The notes under the pieces were generated by a model. The model made no database searches. It was not told the DNA's origin and saw only the letters and a list, made by a program, of their open reading frames with translations. From Rhodocyclaceae bacterium (GTDB lineage Bacteria; Pseudomonadota; Gammaproteobacteria; Burkholderiales; Rhodocyclaceae), in assembly GCA_016702335.1 (NCBI GenBank), contig JADJEF010000020.1:1302001-1366000 (forward strand): 64,000 nt of DNA, in the 5' to 3' direction. The translations under genes were made by a program, and so were the position numbers. Below are positions 54,501 through 63,661 of the stretch, one piece after another (the first letter of the stretch is position 1; each line of letters starts with the position of its first letter).

Positions 54501-54622
54501 GGTGCTACGGCGGGGTAGCTGGCGACGGGTAGCTGACGCAGCGCCAGCGCACCTGCGAAGACAATCAGCAGCGCGATAACCCAGGCAAATATCGGCCGGT
54601 CAATAAAGAACTTGGCGAACAA
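51512..54622 (-). CDS. RND multidrug efflux permease (AcrB/HAE1 family)
   Basis: 1036 aa, normal for the family. Start MFAKFFIDRPIFAWVIALLI, TM4 proton-relay aspartates in GIVVDDAIVVVENVERIM, two large periplasmic loops and the end IFFVVIRRLFP are all present. It is a proton-driven trimeric exporter of hydrophobic drugs. The operon order is adaptor, permease, outer-membrane factor. No local TetR-type regulator gene is seen, so its control is probably elsewhere or by the GGDEF-EAL gene neighbourhood. Confidence 0.94.
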   Translation of the reverse strand: MFAKFFIDRPIFAWVIALLIVFAGALALRQLPVASYPAVAPPSLAITVNYPGASAAVIEDSAVAIIEQELNGLERLIYLDASSEQNTGTITLTFEAGTNLDLASVETQNRIKRIEARLPEEVRRNGVTVAKAARNYLLFISIYSPDQTHDAVALGGYVSSSVIDAIRRVPGVGEAIMFGTDYAMRVWLQPEQLRAFKLTPGDVAAAVRTQNVQLAIGQIGQLPAAPAQEINATIVTSSRLSTVAEFGAIVLRTDANGANVRLKDVARIELGAQDYTVASRVDGRPNASVAVRLSPEANALDTARAVRSKMQELERYFPPDTRWVIPYDTSDFVDISIREVIKTLFEAMGLVFLVMYLFMGNLRATFIPTIVVPISLIGATVGLYLMGYSINVLTLFAMVLAIGIVVDDAIVVVENVERIMTEEGLPAREATHKAMGQIVGPIIAITVVLCAVFVPMAFFSGTVGAIYRQFSVTLVLTMGFSALMALTLTPALCATLLAHPGSGTLPQTGPIGAFNRRFAIATERYRNTVLRLLGRPGRWLAFYGLLVLVAGMLFAKLPGSFLPEEDQGYFISVLQLPPGATKERTLEVLAAAEQHYLQQPEVQHVIGVAGYSFFGRGQNGGIVFVRLKGWDQRPDPSSSAPSLVKRANMAFFQIKQAMIFAINVPPIPELAALGGFDFRLQDRGGAGREALLNARNMLLGLAAAHPALAGVRPEGQEEAPQLDLKIDRLKARAYGVDIGVLNETLQMTLGTAYINDFTRQGRVLRVLMQADEMTRRTPDDVLRLSVRNSRSEMVPLSAIVSTRWTAGSPKLDRFNGMPSYKLSGGPAPGRSSGEAMAAMEELATQLPPGMGFEWAGTSYEERRSGTQAPLLFAASIFIVFLCLAALYESWSIPVAVLLVVPLGILGAVLAVTLRGLPNDVYFKVGLIAIIGLSAKNAILIIEFARELQSQGRELVDATLEACRLRFRPILMTSIAFVGGVLPLAISTGAGANSRHAIGTGVMGGMIAATVLAVYFVPIFFVVIRRLFPDKKPRPHD

Positions 54623-54641
54623 CGGCTATTGCCTCGGTTCG

Positions 54642-55823
54642 CTAGCGCTCTGGCGTTGGCGACGGAGTGGCGCCACCGCGCTTCAGATCCGTTACCAGCA
54701 CTGGCTTGACCACTGTGTTCGGCCGGACTTTTTGCAGACCATTGACGATTACGCGCTCGCCCGGCTTGAGACCTTCGGCGACCAGATAGTCGGTACCAGC
54801 CATACCCTGCGTAACGATGGCGCGCTGTGCTACTTTGTCCTGGTCATCGACGACCATGACACTCTGGCCCTGTACTGATGTGGTAACGGCTCGTTGGGGC
54901 ACCCGCAACACCCCTTCGCGGACTGCAACAGGTAGTCGCACGCGCACGAACGTGCCAGGCAGCAAAGTACGCTCCGGATTTGCGAATTCCGCACGCAGCG
55001 TTACGCTTCCCGTCGTCGGGTCGACAGCCATATCATTGAATCTGAGTACGCCGGGTTGGCTGTATTCACTACCGTCATCGAGCAGGAGCGCGATTGCGGC
55101 GTTTCGCGGTAGCGATTTGGTGTCACTTTTAACTTGCTTTTTGAGCAATAGCACATCGGCATAGGATTGTGAAAACTCGACTCTGATGGGGTGCAGTTGC
55201 TCGACCGTCATCAACAGCGTCGCCTCCCCTTTGCCTACCAGTGCTCCCTCGGTGAGGAGTGCTCGCCCGGCGCGGCCATTTATGGGTGAGCGCGGTTGAG
55301 CGTGTTCGAGATCAAGCCGGGCCTTTTCCAGCGTAGCGGCGGCGACCTTTTCCCGGGCCTTTGCGGCGTCGAACTCCTGCTCACTAACCGCCCTGCTGGA
55401 CAAGAGCTTTTGGTAGCGCGCAAGAGTGGCTTGTTGGCTTGCATACTCGGCTTCGGCAGCGTCAAAGGCCGCTTGGTAGGCGCGTGGCTCAATGCGGAAG
55501 AGCCGGGTTCCAGCGACTACCTCGGTCCCATCGGGCACCATTTGCCGCTCCAGAACCCCTTCCACTCGTGCGCGGATTTGGGCGGTACGCAAGGCTTGCA
55601 CACGGCCAGGCAACTCGACCGTCATCAGCGCATCGCCTGGCGTGATAGCGATCACATCTACTTCAGTGGGTGGTGCGCCGCTGGTGGCTTTTACCTTCGG
55701 TGCATCGCTACCTTTGTCGGCAAGGCCACAAGCCGCCAAGGTTAGTGCCACAAGTGCGTAGGCTGCGGGATATTTCCAGACAGACAGTAGCTCGCAAGCT
55801 ACTGTCCCTTTTATCAGCGTCAC
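54642..55823 (-). CDS. RND efflux periplasmic adaptor (AcrA/MexA family lipoprotein)
   Basis: 393 aa. The N-terminus ends in a lipobox (LTLAAC at about 27-32). Hairpin region ARYQKLLSSRAVSEQEFDAAK, lipoyl-like PGRVQALRTAQIRARVEGVL and the C-terminal beta-barrel with VLRVPQRAVTT are characteristic. It joins the permease and the outer-membrane factor. It is 19 bases from the permease start and one base from the GGDEF-EAL gene stop, so it may be transcribed with that gene. Confidence 0.93.
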   Translation of the reverse strand: MTLIKGTVACELLSVWKYPAAYALVALTLAACGLADKGSDAPKVKATSGAPPTEVDVIAITPGDALMTVELPGRVQALRTAQIRARVEGVLERQMVPDGTEVVAGTRLFRIEPRAYQAAFDAAEAEYASQQATLARYQKLLSSRAVSEQEFDAAKAREKVAAATLEKARLDLEHAQPRSPINGRAGRALLTEGALVGKGEATLLMTVEQLHPIRVEFSQSYADVLLLKKQVKSDTKSLPRNAAIALLLDDGSEYSQPGVLRFNDMAVDPTTGSVTLRAEFANPERTLLPGTFVRVRLPVAVREGVLRVPQRAVTTSVQGQSVMVVDDQDKVAQRAIVTQGMAGTDYLVAEGLKPGERVIVNGLQKVRPNTVVKPVLVTDLKRGGATPSPTPER

Positions 55824-55824
55824 G

Positions 55825-58086
55825 CTAACGCGACCGACGCTGACTTAGCCACTCAAGCAACTCGTCAAGTGGCATCGGGCGTGCATACAGGTACCCTTGC
55901 GCTTCATGGCATCCCATAGCAGTCAGAATTTGCGCCTGCTCTTCTGTCTCCACCCCTTCGGCGAGGACCTTCATGCCTAATGAACGGCCTAGTGGCACAA
56001 CCAGTTCCGCAATCCGCGGTCCCTGCTTTGGGTCAGTCAGCGCGGTTACAAAAGCCCGGTCTATCTTTAACCGATCAACCGGTAGTCGATCCAGGTAAGA
56101 AAGTGATGAATAACCGGTACCAAAGTCGTCGATGGCGATTGCTACACCCCGGTCGCGGAAACCGTTCAACTGCGCGCTGAGGTGTTCGAATCCCAGGACG
56201 GATGCTGATTCCGTCACTTCCAGTTCGATGCACGAGGGATTCAAACCGCTACTGGTGAGAGTTCTGTCGAGGTGGTTGAGAAAGTCTTCTGTTGCCAACT
56301 GTGTCGGCGACACATTGACTGCGACATGCAGGTCTGGGTAACCAACGTCAAGCATCTTGACGATGGCCGCGGTGGCGGTCGTCAGCACCCAGTTTCCGAT
56401 CGGCTTGATTAGTCCGGAATTTTCGGCGATGGGAATAAAGCGGTCGGGCGGTATATGCTTTCCATCCGGAAGACGCCAGCGTAAGAGGGCTTCGACACCG
56501 ATGACGCTGTTGGTTTGAAGGTCTATCTGAGGTTGATAGGCTAGGTAGAGTTCGTCGCGTCGGAATGCGTTACCCAACTCGTGCAGTGTTCGTGAGTGCG
56601 CGCGTGCTTCTTCGCGGAACTGGCGTGTGTAGGATGTGTGGCGCCCAAGTCCTTGGGCTTTGCCACGCTTAATGACAATGCTGGCGTCTTTCAGCAGGTC
56701 GTTTCCATCCGCGTTTTCTTCAGCTTCAGCGGCCTCAACGAGACTGCTCGATACCGAGATCATTCGCTCTTCGCCACCAAAGACAAAAGGTAGCGCGAGG
56801 GTTCGGCGTAGCGCGGGGATCGCTAGTTGCTCTGGCGTGCCCAGTAAAGCGAAGCTATCAGCAGCAAGACGGGCTAGAAACACTTCGCTTGGAAGTGAAT
56901 CGCGCAGGCGCTTCCCGATACCCCTTAGTACCTCATCGCCATACTCATGGCCGAACATGTCGTTTGTCTCAGCGAACTGATCAATGTCGATCAATGCAAC
57001 GGCGGTGCAGCTTCTTGGTTTCCCGCGCAAGCGCTGGTTCAGGGTGTCGACAAACGCACGGCGACTGGCAAGCCCGGTTAGCGAATCAACGAATGCAAAG
57101 CTCTTTAAGCGCTGAACCAAGGTGAGGTTTTCGGCGCATACGGCTACATTGGCGGAAAACACATCAAGCAGCTGACGACTTGCCAAGGGGGCTCGTTCAA
57201 CATTAGGCAAGTAGGCTATCAAGGTTTGCGCTGTACCGGCAGCCAAGTGAATGGTGTAGCCGTCAGGGTCGATGAGGCTCCTTCCTTCATTCTGAGACTG
57301 CGCGACTCGGGACTGCACTAGGCTGCCATGTGGAACGGCTATCTCATTCAGGCTTTGCCCAGTTGCAGATTTCCAATCACCAACTGCGGCAATCACAGAG
57401 AGTGTGCCCTCATCGTCACCGGTGCCAGCAAGCGATCCGGTTGGGGGTACTCCTAGTAGCTCAGCAGCCCGCAGCAGCAGGATTTCTAGCGCAGCCGTCG
57501 CACTGCTTGCAGCGAGCATCTCAGCACCCGTTTTAACGACAAGCTCAACTCCTGTGCGAGCGTGGTCAAGTCGTTTCAGATGCTCGTAGGTGCGGATAGA
57601 CGCAGTTAAAGCGGTGTATATCTTGACGCGGGACAACTCGCTTTTTGTTCGATAGTCATTGATCTGATATCGACGAATCGTCTCTAGTTCAGGTGCGTAA
57701 CCAGGCTGTCCTGTCCGCAAAATGATTTGTGTATGGGTCAATCCTAAATCGGTTCGAATCGTGCTGATTGCCGCAAGGCCCGCCTCCTCGGTTTCCATAA
57801 CAACATCTAGGAGTATTACAGCGATATCGTCCTCGCTCATCAGCACTTCGATGGCTTCCGCACCCGAATAGGCATGGAGAAACTGCAGCGGGCGCTCGAG
57901 AATTTCCAAGCCAGAAAGTGCAAACTCGGTGGCAGAGTGCACATCCGCGTCGTCATCAACAATCAGAACGCGCCAATGTAGTCCTGAGCTTGTCGGTGCA
58001 ACAGCAGGTGTGCCTTCGTCGGGCGCGAGGGCTGCCGCAGCGGGGTCATCTTTGAATACGACGAAATCGTCTTTTTCTGAAGACAT
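55825..58086 (-). CDS. Receiver-DUF3369-GGDEF-EAL protein, probable c-di-GMP phosphodiesterase
   Basis: 753 aa. A receiver at about 35-160 (LIVDDDADVHS, phospho-Asp in AVILLDVVMET), a DUF3369 region (about 165-330), a GGDEF domain (about 335-490) and an EAL domain (about 505-750). The GGDEF active site is degenerate: RLAADSFALL stands where RLGGDEFA is expected, so no diguanylate cyclase activity is likely. The EAL side is complete (VEALLRW, VNVSP, ELEVTES, DDFGTGYSS, LKIDR, EGVET), predicting c-di-GMP hydrolysis. It lies upstream of the efflux operon. Confidence 0.9.
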   Translation of the reverse strand: MSSEKDDFVVFKDDPAAAALAPDEGTPAVAPTSSGLHWRVLIVDDDADVHSATEFALSGLEILERPLQFLHAYSGAEAIEVLMSEDDIAVILLDVVMETEEAGLAAISTIRTDLGLTHTQIILRTGQPGYAPELETIRRYQINDYRTKSELSRVKIYTALTASIRTYEHLKRLDHARTGVELVVKTGAEMLAASSATAALEILLLRAAELLGVPPTGSLAGTGDDEGTLSVIAAVGDWKSATGQSLNEIAVPHGSLVQSRVAQSQNEGRSLIDPDGYTIHLAAGTAQTLIAYLPNVERAPLASRQLLDVFSANVAVCAENLTLVQRLKSFAFVDSLTGLASRRAFVDTLNQRLRGKPRSCTAVALIDIDQFAETNDMFGHEYGDEVLRGIGKRLRDSLPSEVFLARLAADSFALLGTPEQLAIPALRRTLALPFVFGGEERMISVSSSLVEAAEAEENADGNDLLKDASIVIKRGKAQGLGRHTSYTRQFREEARAHSRTLHELGNAFRRDELYLAYQPQIDLQTNSVIGVEALLRWRLPDGKHIPPDRFIPIAENSGLIKPIGNWVLTTATAAIVKMLDVGYPDLHVAVNVSPTQLATEDFLNHLDRTLTSSGLNPSCIELEVTESASVLGFEHLSAQLNGFRDRGVAIAIDDFGTGYSSLSYLDRLPVDRLKIDRAFVTALTDPKQGPRIAELVVPLGRSLGMKVLAEGVETEEQAQILTAMGCHEAQGYLYARPMPLDELLEWLSQRRSR

Positions 58087-58282
58087 CTGTGGCTGGTTAG
58101 ACGGTCTGAGTAGAGTGGTTGGTCAGTTTTCTGATTCTACACGCTGAGCTAGGGTCAAGAATGCCTCAAAGGCTTTGTGCAGGTGGCGTTGCTTTTTGGC
58201 AGGTCTCTCGGCTTAGCAATGTGGTCATGATGCCCCAAAATGCATCGGGGCCGACAAATGCTGCGTGACACCGATAGTTTTG

Positions 58283-58705
58283 CTAGTGAGTTCCCTTGCG
58301 CAGCTTCTCGATGGCCGAGAGTTGCGCTACGGCTTCGGCAAGTTCAATCTGGGCCCTTGCATAATCAATCTCCGAGGCGCGGTTGACCATTGCTTCCTCC
58401 GCGCGGCGCTTGGCATCGGACGCTTTCGCTTGATCAAGATCGGCACCACGAATCGCGGTATCAGCAAGAACCGTCACCAATCCCGGCTGAACTTCAAGCA
58501 TTCCTCCGGCCACAAAGATAAGTTCTTCCTTTTGGTTAGGTAGCTTGAGGCGCACGGTTCCCGGCTTGATGCGTGTCATCAGCGGCATGTGGCCGGGCAA
58601 TATTCCCAATTCACCGGCCTCACCGGGAAGTGCGACAAACTCGACCAAGCCGGAAAAAATCGACGCTTCAGCGCTGACTACATCGACGTGAATTGTCATT
58701 GCCAT
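58283..58705 (-). CDS. atpC: ATP synthase F1 subunit epsilon
   Basis: 140 aa. Beta-sandwich region with MAMTIHVDVVSAEASIFSG and GELGILPGHMPL, followed by the two C-terminal helices. Last gene of the atp operon. It regulates F1 and links it to the c-ring. A 196-base gap to the GGDEF-EAL gene holds no gene and no clear U-tract terminator; a short GATGC/GCATC hairpin lies at about 58231-58247. Confidence 0.95.
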   Translation of the reverse strand: MAMTIHVDVVSAEASIFSGLVEFVALPGEAGELGILPGHMPLMTRIKPGTVRLKLPNQKEELIFVAGGMLEVQPGLVTVLADTAIRGADLDQAKASDAKRRAEEAMVNRASEIDYARAQIELAEAVAQLSAIEKLRKGTH

Positions 58706-58727
58706 GATGGCCTCGCTCAGCTAGTTC

Positions 58728-60128
58728 TTACTGAAGGGTTTTGGCTTTTTCGAAGGCTTCTTCGATGCCGCCAACCATGTAGAAAGCCTGCTCCGGCAGA
58801 GCGTCGCACTCGCCATCTACGATCATTTTGAAGCCCTTGATCGTATCGGCCAAGGGGACGATCTTTCCAGGCGAACCCGTAAACACTTCAGCCACGTTGA
58901 ATGGTTGCGAAAGGAAACGCTGGATTTTGCGGGCGCGGGTAACTGCAAGCTTATCCTCAGGTGCCAGCTCATCCATTCCCAAAATAGCGATGATGTCGCG
59001 CAGTTCTTTGTAACGCTGCAGGGTGGCCTGCACGCGTCGGGCAACCGAGTAGTGCTCATCACCCACAACCAGCGGGTCTAACTGACGCGAGGTAGAGTCT
59101 AGAGGGTCCACCGCTGGGTAGATACCCAAGGAGGCGATATCACGCGAGAGAACAACGGTGGCGTCGAGGTGCTGGAAGGTGGTGGCCGGCGACGGGTCGG
59201 TCAAGTCATCTGCAGGGACATAGACGGCCTGGATCGAGGTGATCGAGCCGACCTTAGTGGAGGTAATGCGCTCCTGAAGGCGGCCCATCTCGTCGGCCAG
59301 TGTCGGCTGGTAACCCACGGCGGACGGCATACGACCGAGCAGCGCTGACACTTCAGTACCGGCCAGTGTGTACCGGTATATGTTATCGACGAAGAACAGG
59401 ATGTCGCGGCCTTCGTCACGGAATTTCTCAGCCATGGTCAAGCCGGTCAGGGCGACGCGCAGGCGATTACCCGGGGGTTCGTTCATCTGACCGAACACCA
59501 TGGCAACCTTGTCGAGCACCTTTGACTCGTCCATCTCGTGGTAAAAGTCATTGCCCTCACGCGTGCGTTCGCCCACACCGGCAAAGACGGAATAGCCACC
59601 GTAGGACTTCGCGATGTTGTTGATCAACTCCATCATGTTTACGGTCTTACCGACGCCGGCCCCGCCGAACAGGCCGACCTTGCCGCCTTTGGCGAACGGG
59701 CAGACCAGATCGATCACCTTGATGCCGGTGGGTAATAAATCAACGGAAGGGGAGAGCTCGTCGAATTTCGGAGCTTTCGCGTGTATAGGGCGACGTTCCT
59801 CGCAAGGGATAGGACCAGCTTCATCAATCGGGCGACCCAGTACGTCCATGATGCGACCCAAGGTTCCGGTCCCAACCGGAACCGAAATTGGGGCACCCGT
59901 GTTTTTCACTGACATACCGCGACGAAGCCCGTCGGAAGATCCCATCGCAATGGTACGCACCACGCCATCGCCTAGCTGCTGCTGAACCTCGAACGTTAAA
60001 CCGACCTCAGCGTTGCCGGTGTTTGCATCGTCGAGGAGTAGCGCCTCGTAAACTTTAGGCATCGCGTCGCGGGGGAACTTGATGTCCACCACGGCGCCAA
60101 TACACTGAACAATATTTCCGTTGCTCAT
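58728..60128 (-). CDS. atpD: ATP synthase F1 subunit beta
   Basis: 466 aa. Catalytic subunit with the P-loop GGAGVGKTVNMMELI and the SGDxxFVGVG-type segment of beta (GERTREGNDFYHEM). The ATG at 60128 (MSNGNIVQCIG) is preferred to one two codons earlier because AAGGAA is properly spaced from it and family members start there. It completes the alpha3-beta3 catalytic head. Part of the atp operon. Confidence 0.97.
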   Translation of the reverse strand: MSNGNIVQCIGAVVDIKFPRDAMPKVYEALLLDDANTGNAEVGLTFEVQQQLGDGVVRTIAMGSSDGLRRGMSVKNTGAPISVPVGTGTLGRIMDVLGRPIDEAGPIPCEERRPIHAKAPKFDELSPSVDLLPTGIKVIDLVCPFAKGGKVGLFGGAGVGKTVNMMELINNIAKSYGGYSVFAGVGERTREGNDFYHEMDESKVLDKVAMVFGQMNEPPGNRLRVALTGLTMAEKFRDEGRDILFFVDNIYRYTLAGTEVSALLGRMPSAVGYQPTLADEMGRLQERITSTKVGSITSIQAVYVPADDLTDPSPATTFQHLDATVVLSRDIASLGIYPAVDPLDSTSRQLDPLVVGDEHYSVARRVQATLQRYKELRDIIAILGMDELAPEDKLAVTRARKIQRFLSQPFNVAEVFTGSPGKIVPLADTIKGFKMIVDGECDALPEQAFYMVGGIEEAFEKAKTLQ

Positions 60129-60160
60129 GGTCATTTCCTTAATGTAAATCTTTAACCCGC

Positions 60161-61036
60161 TTAACCCGCGATGGCAGCGGCGCCACCGACGATTTCTGAG
60201 ATTTCCTTGGTGATCGCAGCCTGCCGAGCCTTGTTGTACACCAATTGCAATTCCTTGATGACGCTGCCTGCGTTGTCTGTCGCGGCTTTCATTGCCACCA
60301 TCCGTGCCGACTGCTCCGAGGCCATGTTTTCTGCAACAGCCTGGTAAATGATGGCATCGACGTAACGGACAAGTAGTTCATCAATCACGGACTGGGCGTC
60401 AGGCTCATACAAGTAATCCCAGTTTCCTTCCGGAGCCCCCAAACGATCACCCGACAACGGTAGCAAGGGCTCAATGACTGGCTCTTGCCTCATCGTGTTT
60501 ACGAAACGGGTGTAGGCGATATGCACTTCATCCAACTCACCCGCCTGATAGGCGTCGATAATTACCTTGATCGGTCCGATCAGCTTCTCGAGATGCGGTG
60601 TATCGCCCATCTGAATGGCGTGCGAAACCACGTTGGCACCCAGTCGCTGCATGAAACCCAAGCCTTTGTTGCCAATGCAGGTGACTCGTATCTCGGTTAC
60701 TCCATTCTGCTCGCTTTGCCGCATGCGCGTCACAGCCTGTCGAAGAATGTTTGTGTTGAGACCGCCGCACAAGCCCTTGTCGGTGGTCACAACAATCAGA
60801 CCGATGCGGCGCACATTTGCCGACTTGGTGATGAACGGGTGACGATAGTCGGTGTTATTGGCTTGAGACAGATTCGCTACCAGACGACGAATCTTTTCGC
60901 TGTAGGGGCGGGCTGCCCGCATCCTTTCCTGCGCTTTGCGCATTTTGGATGCAGCCACCATCTCCATCGCTTTAGTGATCTTGCGCGTATTTTGTACGCT
61001 CTTGATCTTGGTGCGAATCTCCTTGCTGCCCGGCAT
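60161..61036 (-). CDS. atpG: ATP synthase F1 subunit gamma
   Basis: 291 aa. Long N-terminal helix MPGSKEIRTKIKSVQNTRKITKAMEMVAASKM and the matching C-terminal helix with RMVAMKAATDNA form the central shaft that rotates in the alpha-beta head. Between atpA and atpD as in most bacteria, with intergenic spaces of about 24-32 bases. Confidence 0.96.
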   Translation of the reverse strand: MPGSKEIRTKIKSVQNTRKITKAMEMVAASKMRKAQERMRAARPYSEKIRRLVANLSQANNTDYRHPFITKSANVRRIGLIVVTTDKGLCGGLNTNILRQAVTRMRQSEQNGVTEIRVTCIGNKGLGFMQRLGANVVSHAIQMGDTPHLEKLIGPIKVIIDAYQAGELDEVHIAYTRFVNTMRQEPVIEPLLPLSGDRLGAPEGNWDYLYEPDAQSVIDELLVRYVDAIIYQAVAENMASEQSARMVAMKAATDNAGSVIKELQLVYNKARQAAITKEISEIVGGAAAIAG

Positions 61037-61060
61037 GCTAGCTCTCCGTCAGTGTGTGAC

Positions 61061-62599
61061 TCACGCCCAAGACTTCTTGAACTCGGTGCAAGCGGCCTTC
61101 AACTGGGCCTCCGCGTCTTTGTCCAGATCCTTGGTGCTTGCGATCTTGCCCATCAGATCGGCATATTTTGTCTTCATGTACTGATGCAGCGCCGTTTCAA
61201 ACGCAAGAATCCGTGGCACATCAACATCATCCATGAAACCCTCGTTTGAAGCGTACAGAGAAACGGCCATATCCGCGATGGAAAGGGGGGCGTACTGCAA
61301 CTGCTTCATTAACTCGGTAACGCGGCGGCCACGCTCCAGCTGCTTTCGTGTGGCCTCGTCCAAGTCGGATGCAAACTGAGCGAATGCGGCAAGTTCGCGG
61401 TACTGGGCCAACGCCAGACGCACACCGCCACCCAACTTCTTGATCACCTTGGTCTGAGCGGCACCACCCACTCGGGATACCGAGACGCCCGCATTCATGG
61501 CGGGTCGGATACCCGCATTGAACAAGTCGGTTTCAAGAAAAATCTGACCGTCGGTAATTGAAATAACGTTGGTTGGAACGAAGGCAGAAACGTCGCCAGC
61601 CTGCGTTTCAATGACGGGCAGGGCCGTTAGCGAGCCGGTCTTACCTTTAACTTCGCCGTTGGTCAGTTTCTCAACCCACGCTTCTGACACACGAGCAGCG
61701 CGCTCCAGCAATCGTGAGTGGATATAGAACACGTCACCCGGGTAAGCTTCGCGGCCGGGGGGGCGACGTAGCAACAGAGAAATCTGGCGGTACGCCCAAG
61801 CCTGCTTGGTCAGATCATCATAAATAATCAGTGCATCCATGCCGCGATCACGGAAGTATTCACCCATGGTGCATCCCGCGTAAGGAGCGAGGTACTGCAT
61901 CGCGGCGGAGTCTGAGGCCGTGGCAGCAACCACGACCGTGTAGGCCATGGCACCATTTTCTTCAAGCTTCCGAACTACGTTCGCAACCGTCGAGGCTTTT
62001 TGCCCGATGGCGACGTAGATACAGAACATGTCCTGACCTTTTTGGTTGATGATGGTGTCAATAGCAACCGCTGTCTTGCCGGTTTGACGGTCACCAATAA
62101 TCAGTTCCCGCTGCCCGCGACCAACGGGAACCATGGAGTCAATCGCTTTCAAGCCAGACTGCACAGGCTGCGATACCGATTTGCGCCAAATCACGCCCGG
62201 CGCTACCTTTTCGATCTTGTCGGTCAGCTTAGCGTTGATCGGGCCTTTGCCATCAATCGGCTCACCTAGCGCATTCACGACGCGGCCAACTAGTTCAGGG
62301 CCGATCGGGACTTCAAGAATTCGACCGGTACACTTTACGGTGTCACCTTCCGAGATGTGCTCGTAGTCGCCCATGACCACGGCACCCACCGAGTCGCGCT
62401 CAAGGTTCAGCGCCAGACCGAACGTGTTACCGGGAAACTCAAGCATTTCGCCCTGCATGACGTCGGCCAGACCATGAACGCGGCAAATGCCGTCGGTCAC
62501 CGATACCACCGTGCCCTCATTGCGGGCCGAGGCGGCGAGTTGCATATTTTGGATCCGACTCTTGATCAGGTCGCTGATTTCGGAGGGATTGAGATTCAT
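61061..62599 (-). CDS. atpA: ATP synthase F1 subunit alpha
   Basis: 512 aa. Non-catalytic nucleotide-binding subunit. P-loop GDRQTGKTAVAIDTI, LNPSEISDLIK start and the DELSE-like VSRVGGAAQTK region are typical. Total length and position between atpH and atpG are as usual. Part of the eight-gene operon. Confidence 0.97.
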   Translation of the reverse strand: MNLNPSEISDLIKSRIQNMQLAASARNEGTVVSVTDGICRVHGLADVMQGEMLEFPGNTFGLALNLERDSVGAVVMGDYEHISEGDTVKCTGRILEVPIGPELVGRVVNALGEPIDGKGPINAKLTDKIEKVAPGVIWRKSVSQPVQSGLKAIDSMVPVGRGQRELIIGDRQTGKTAVAIDTIINQKGQDMFCIYVAIGQKASTVANVVRKLEENGAMAYTVVVAATASDSAAMQYLAPYAGCTMGEYFRDRGMDALIIYDDLTKQAWAYRQISLLLRRPPGREAYPGDVFYIHSRLLERAARVSEAWVEKLTNGEVKGKTGSLTALPVIETQAGDVSAFVPTNVISITDGQIFLETDLFNAGIRPAMNAGVSVSRVGGAAQTKVIKKLGGGVRLALAQYRELAAFAQFASDLDEATRKQLERGRRVTELMKQLQYAPLSIADMAVSLYASNEGFMDDVDVPRILAFETALHQYMKTKYADLMGKIASTKDLDKDAEAQLKAACTEFKKSWA

Positions 62600-62609
62600 G
62601 GAGTTGCTC

Positions 62610-63152
62610 CTAATTCTTTAAAGCGGTCGCCATGGCGGCGAGTTTGCCGCGCACGGAGGCGTCGATTACTTCATCACCCACAGCGATTCGCACGCCGCCG
62701 ATCAGTTGAGGATCAAGGGTGACCGTTGCATTTATTTTGCAGTCGAACTTACGCTCGAGGTCGGCGACCAGAACATTTAGCGCCGCGTCGCCGATTGGAA
62801 ACGCTGAGCTGATCAGCGCATCCTTCACGCCCTCGTGGGCGTTGCGCAGCTCCTCGTACAAAGCCGCAATTTCAGGAAGAACGACAAGACGATCGTTGTC
62901 TACAAGCAGTCGGACAAAGTTTTGCTGGTCGGCACTCAGCTCCTGCCCCGCGACATCAAGGCACAACGAAGCTAGTTGCTGGCGCGAATATCGCGGGTTA
63001 CCAATGCATTCGCGCATCTCCGGCCGCTCCGTGACGGCAGCCAACTGGCAAAGACCGTCTGACCAGGCTTTTAGCCCAGCGCTGGTCGCGCCACACGCCA
63101 GCTGGAATGCAGCTTCGGCGTAAGGACGAGCAAGTGTCAGATGTTCGGCCAT
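62610..63152 (-). CDS. atpH: ATP synthase subunit delta
   Basis: 180 aa. N-terminal six-helix domain starting LARPYAEAAFQLA and the C-terminal signature LIGGVRIAVGDEVIDASVRGKL of the delta/OSCP family. It attaches the peripheral stalk (b subunits) to the top of F1. Ten bases upstream of atpA. Confidence 0.96.
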   Translation of the reverse strand: MAEHLTLARPYAEAAFQLACGATSAGLKAWSDGLCQLAAVTERPEMRECIGNPRYSRQQLASLCLDVAGQELSADQQNFVRLLVDNDRLVVLPEIAALYEELRNAHEGVKDALISSAFPIGDAALNVLVADLERKFDCKINATVTLDPQLIGGVRIAVGDEVIDASVRGKLAAMATALKN

Positions 63153-63158
63153 GGTCGT

Positions 63159-63629
63159 CTAGAGTTCCGACTTCAGTTGCGAGAGCAGATCAGCGTGAAC
63201 TTGGGCGTTGATTTCCTTGCGCAAAATCTTTTCTGCGCCCGCCACAGCCAACTGAGCCACATGCTCACGCAGTGCTTCCTTGGCACGCTGGGAAGCGGCG
63301 GCAGCCTCACCTTCAGCCGCCTCTCTCGCAGCGGCAATGATTTTGCCTGCCTCAACGCGAGCTTCTTCAAGTGTTGCAGTCGCCTGCTTCTCAGCGCCGG
63401 TTCGAAACTCGGCCGCTGATTCACGGGCTTTGCGCAACTCGTCAGAAGCCTTCTTTTCGGCGTGAGCCAAATCCGTCTTGGCTTTGTCCGCCGCAGCGAG
63501 CCCGTCAGCGATCTTTTGCGCGCGGTCGTCCAGTGCCGTCATGATGGGCGGCCACACGAATTTCATCGTGAACCACCCAAGAATGAAGAACACAGTCAGC
63601 TGCGCAAACAGCGTTGCATTCAGATTCAC
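63159..63629 (-). CDS. atpF: ATP synthase Fo subunit b
   Basis: 156 aa. One N-terminal membrane helix (LFAQLTVFFILGWFTMKFVWPP, about 6-27) and a long, Ala- and Glu-rich coiled coil to the end. Forms the peripheral stalk as a dimer. Six bases upstream of atpH. Confidence 0.96.
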   Translation of the reverse strand: MNLNATLFAQLTVFFILGWFTMKFVWPPIMTALDDRAQKIADGLAAADKAKTDLAHAEKKASDELRKARESAAEFRTGAEKQATATLEEARVEAGKIIAAAREAAEGEAAAASQRAKEALREHVAQLAVAGAEKILRKEINAQVHADLLSQLKSEL

Positions 63630-63661
63630 GGTGTACCTCCCTCAATCGCCGAAGGCGAAAT

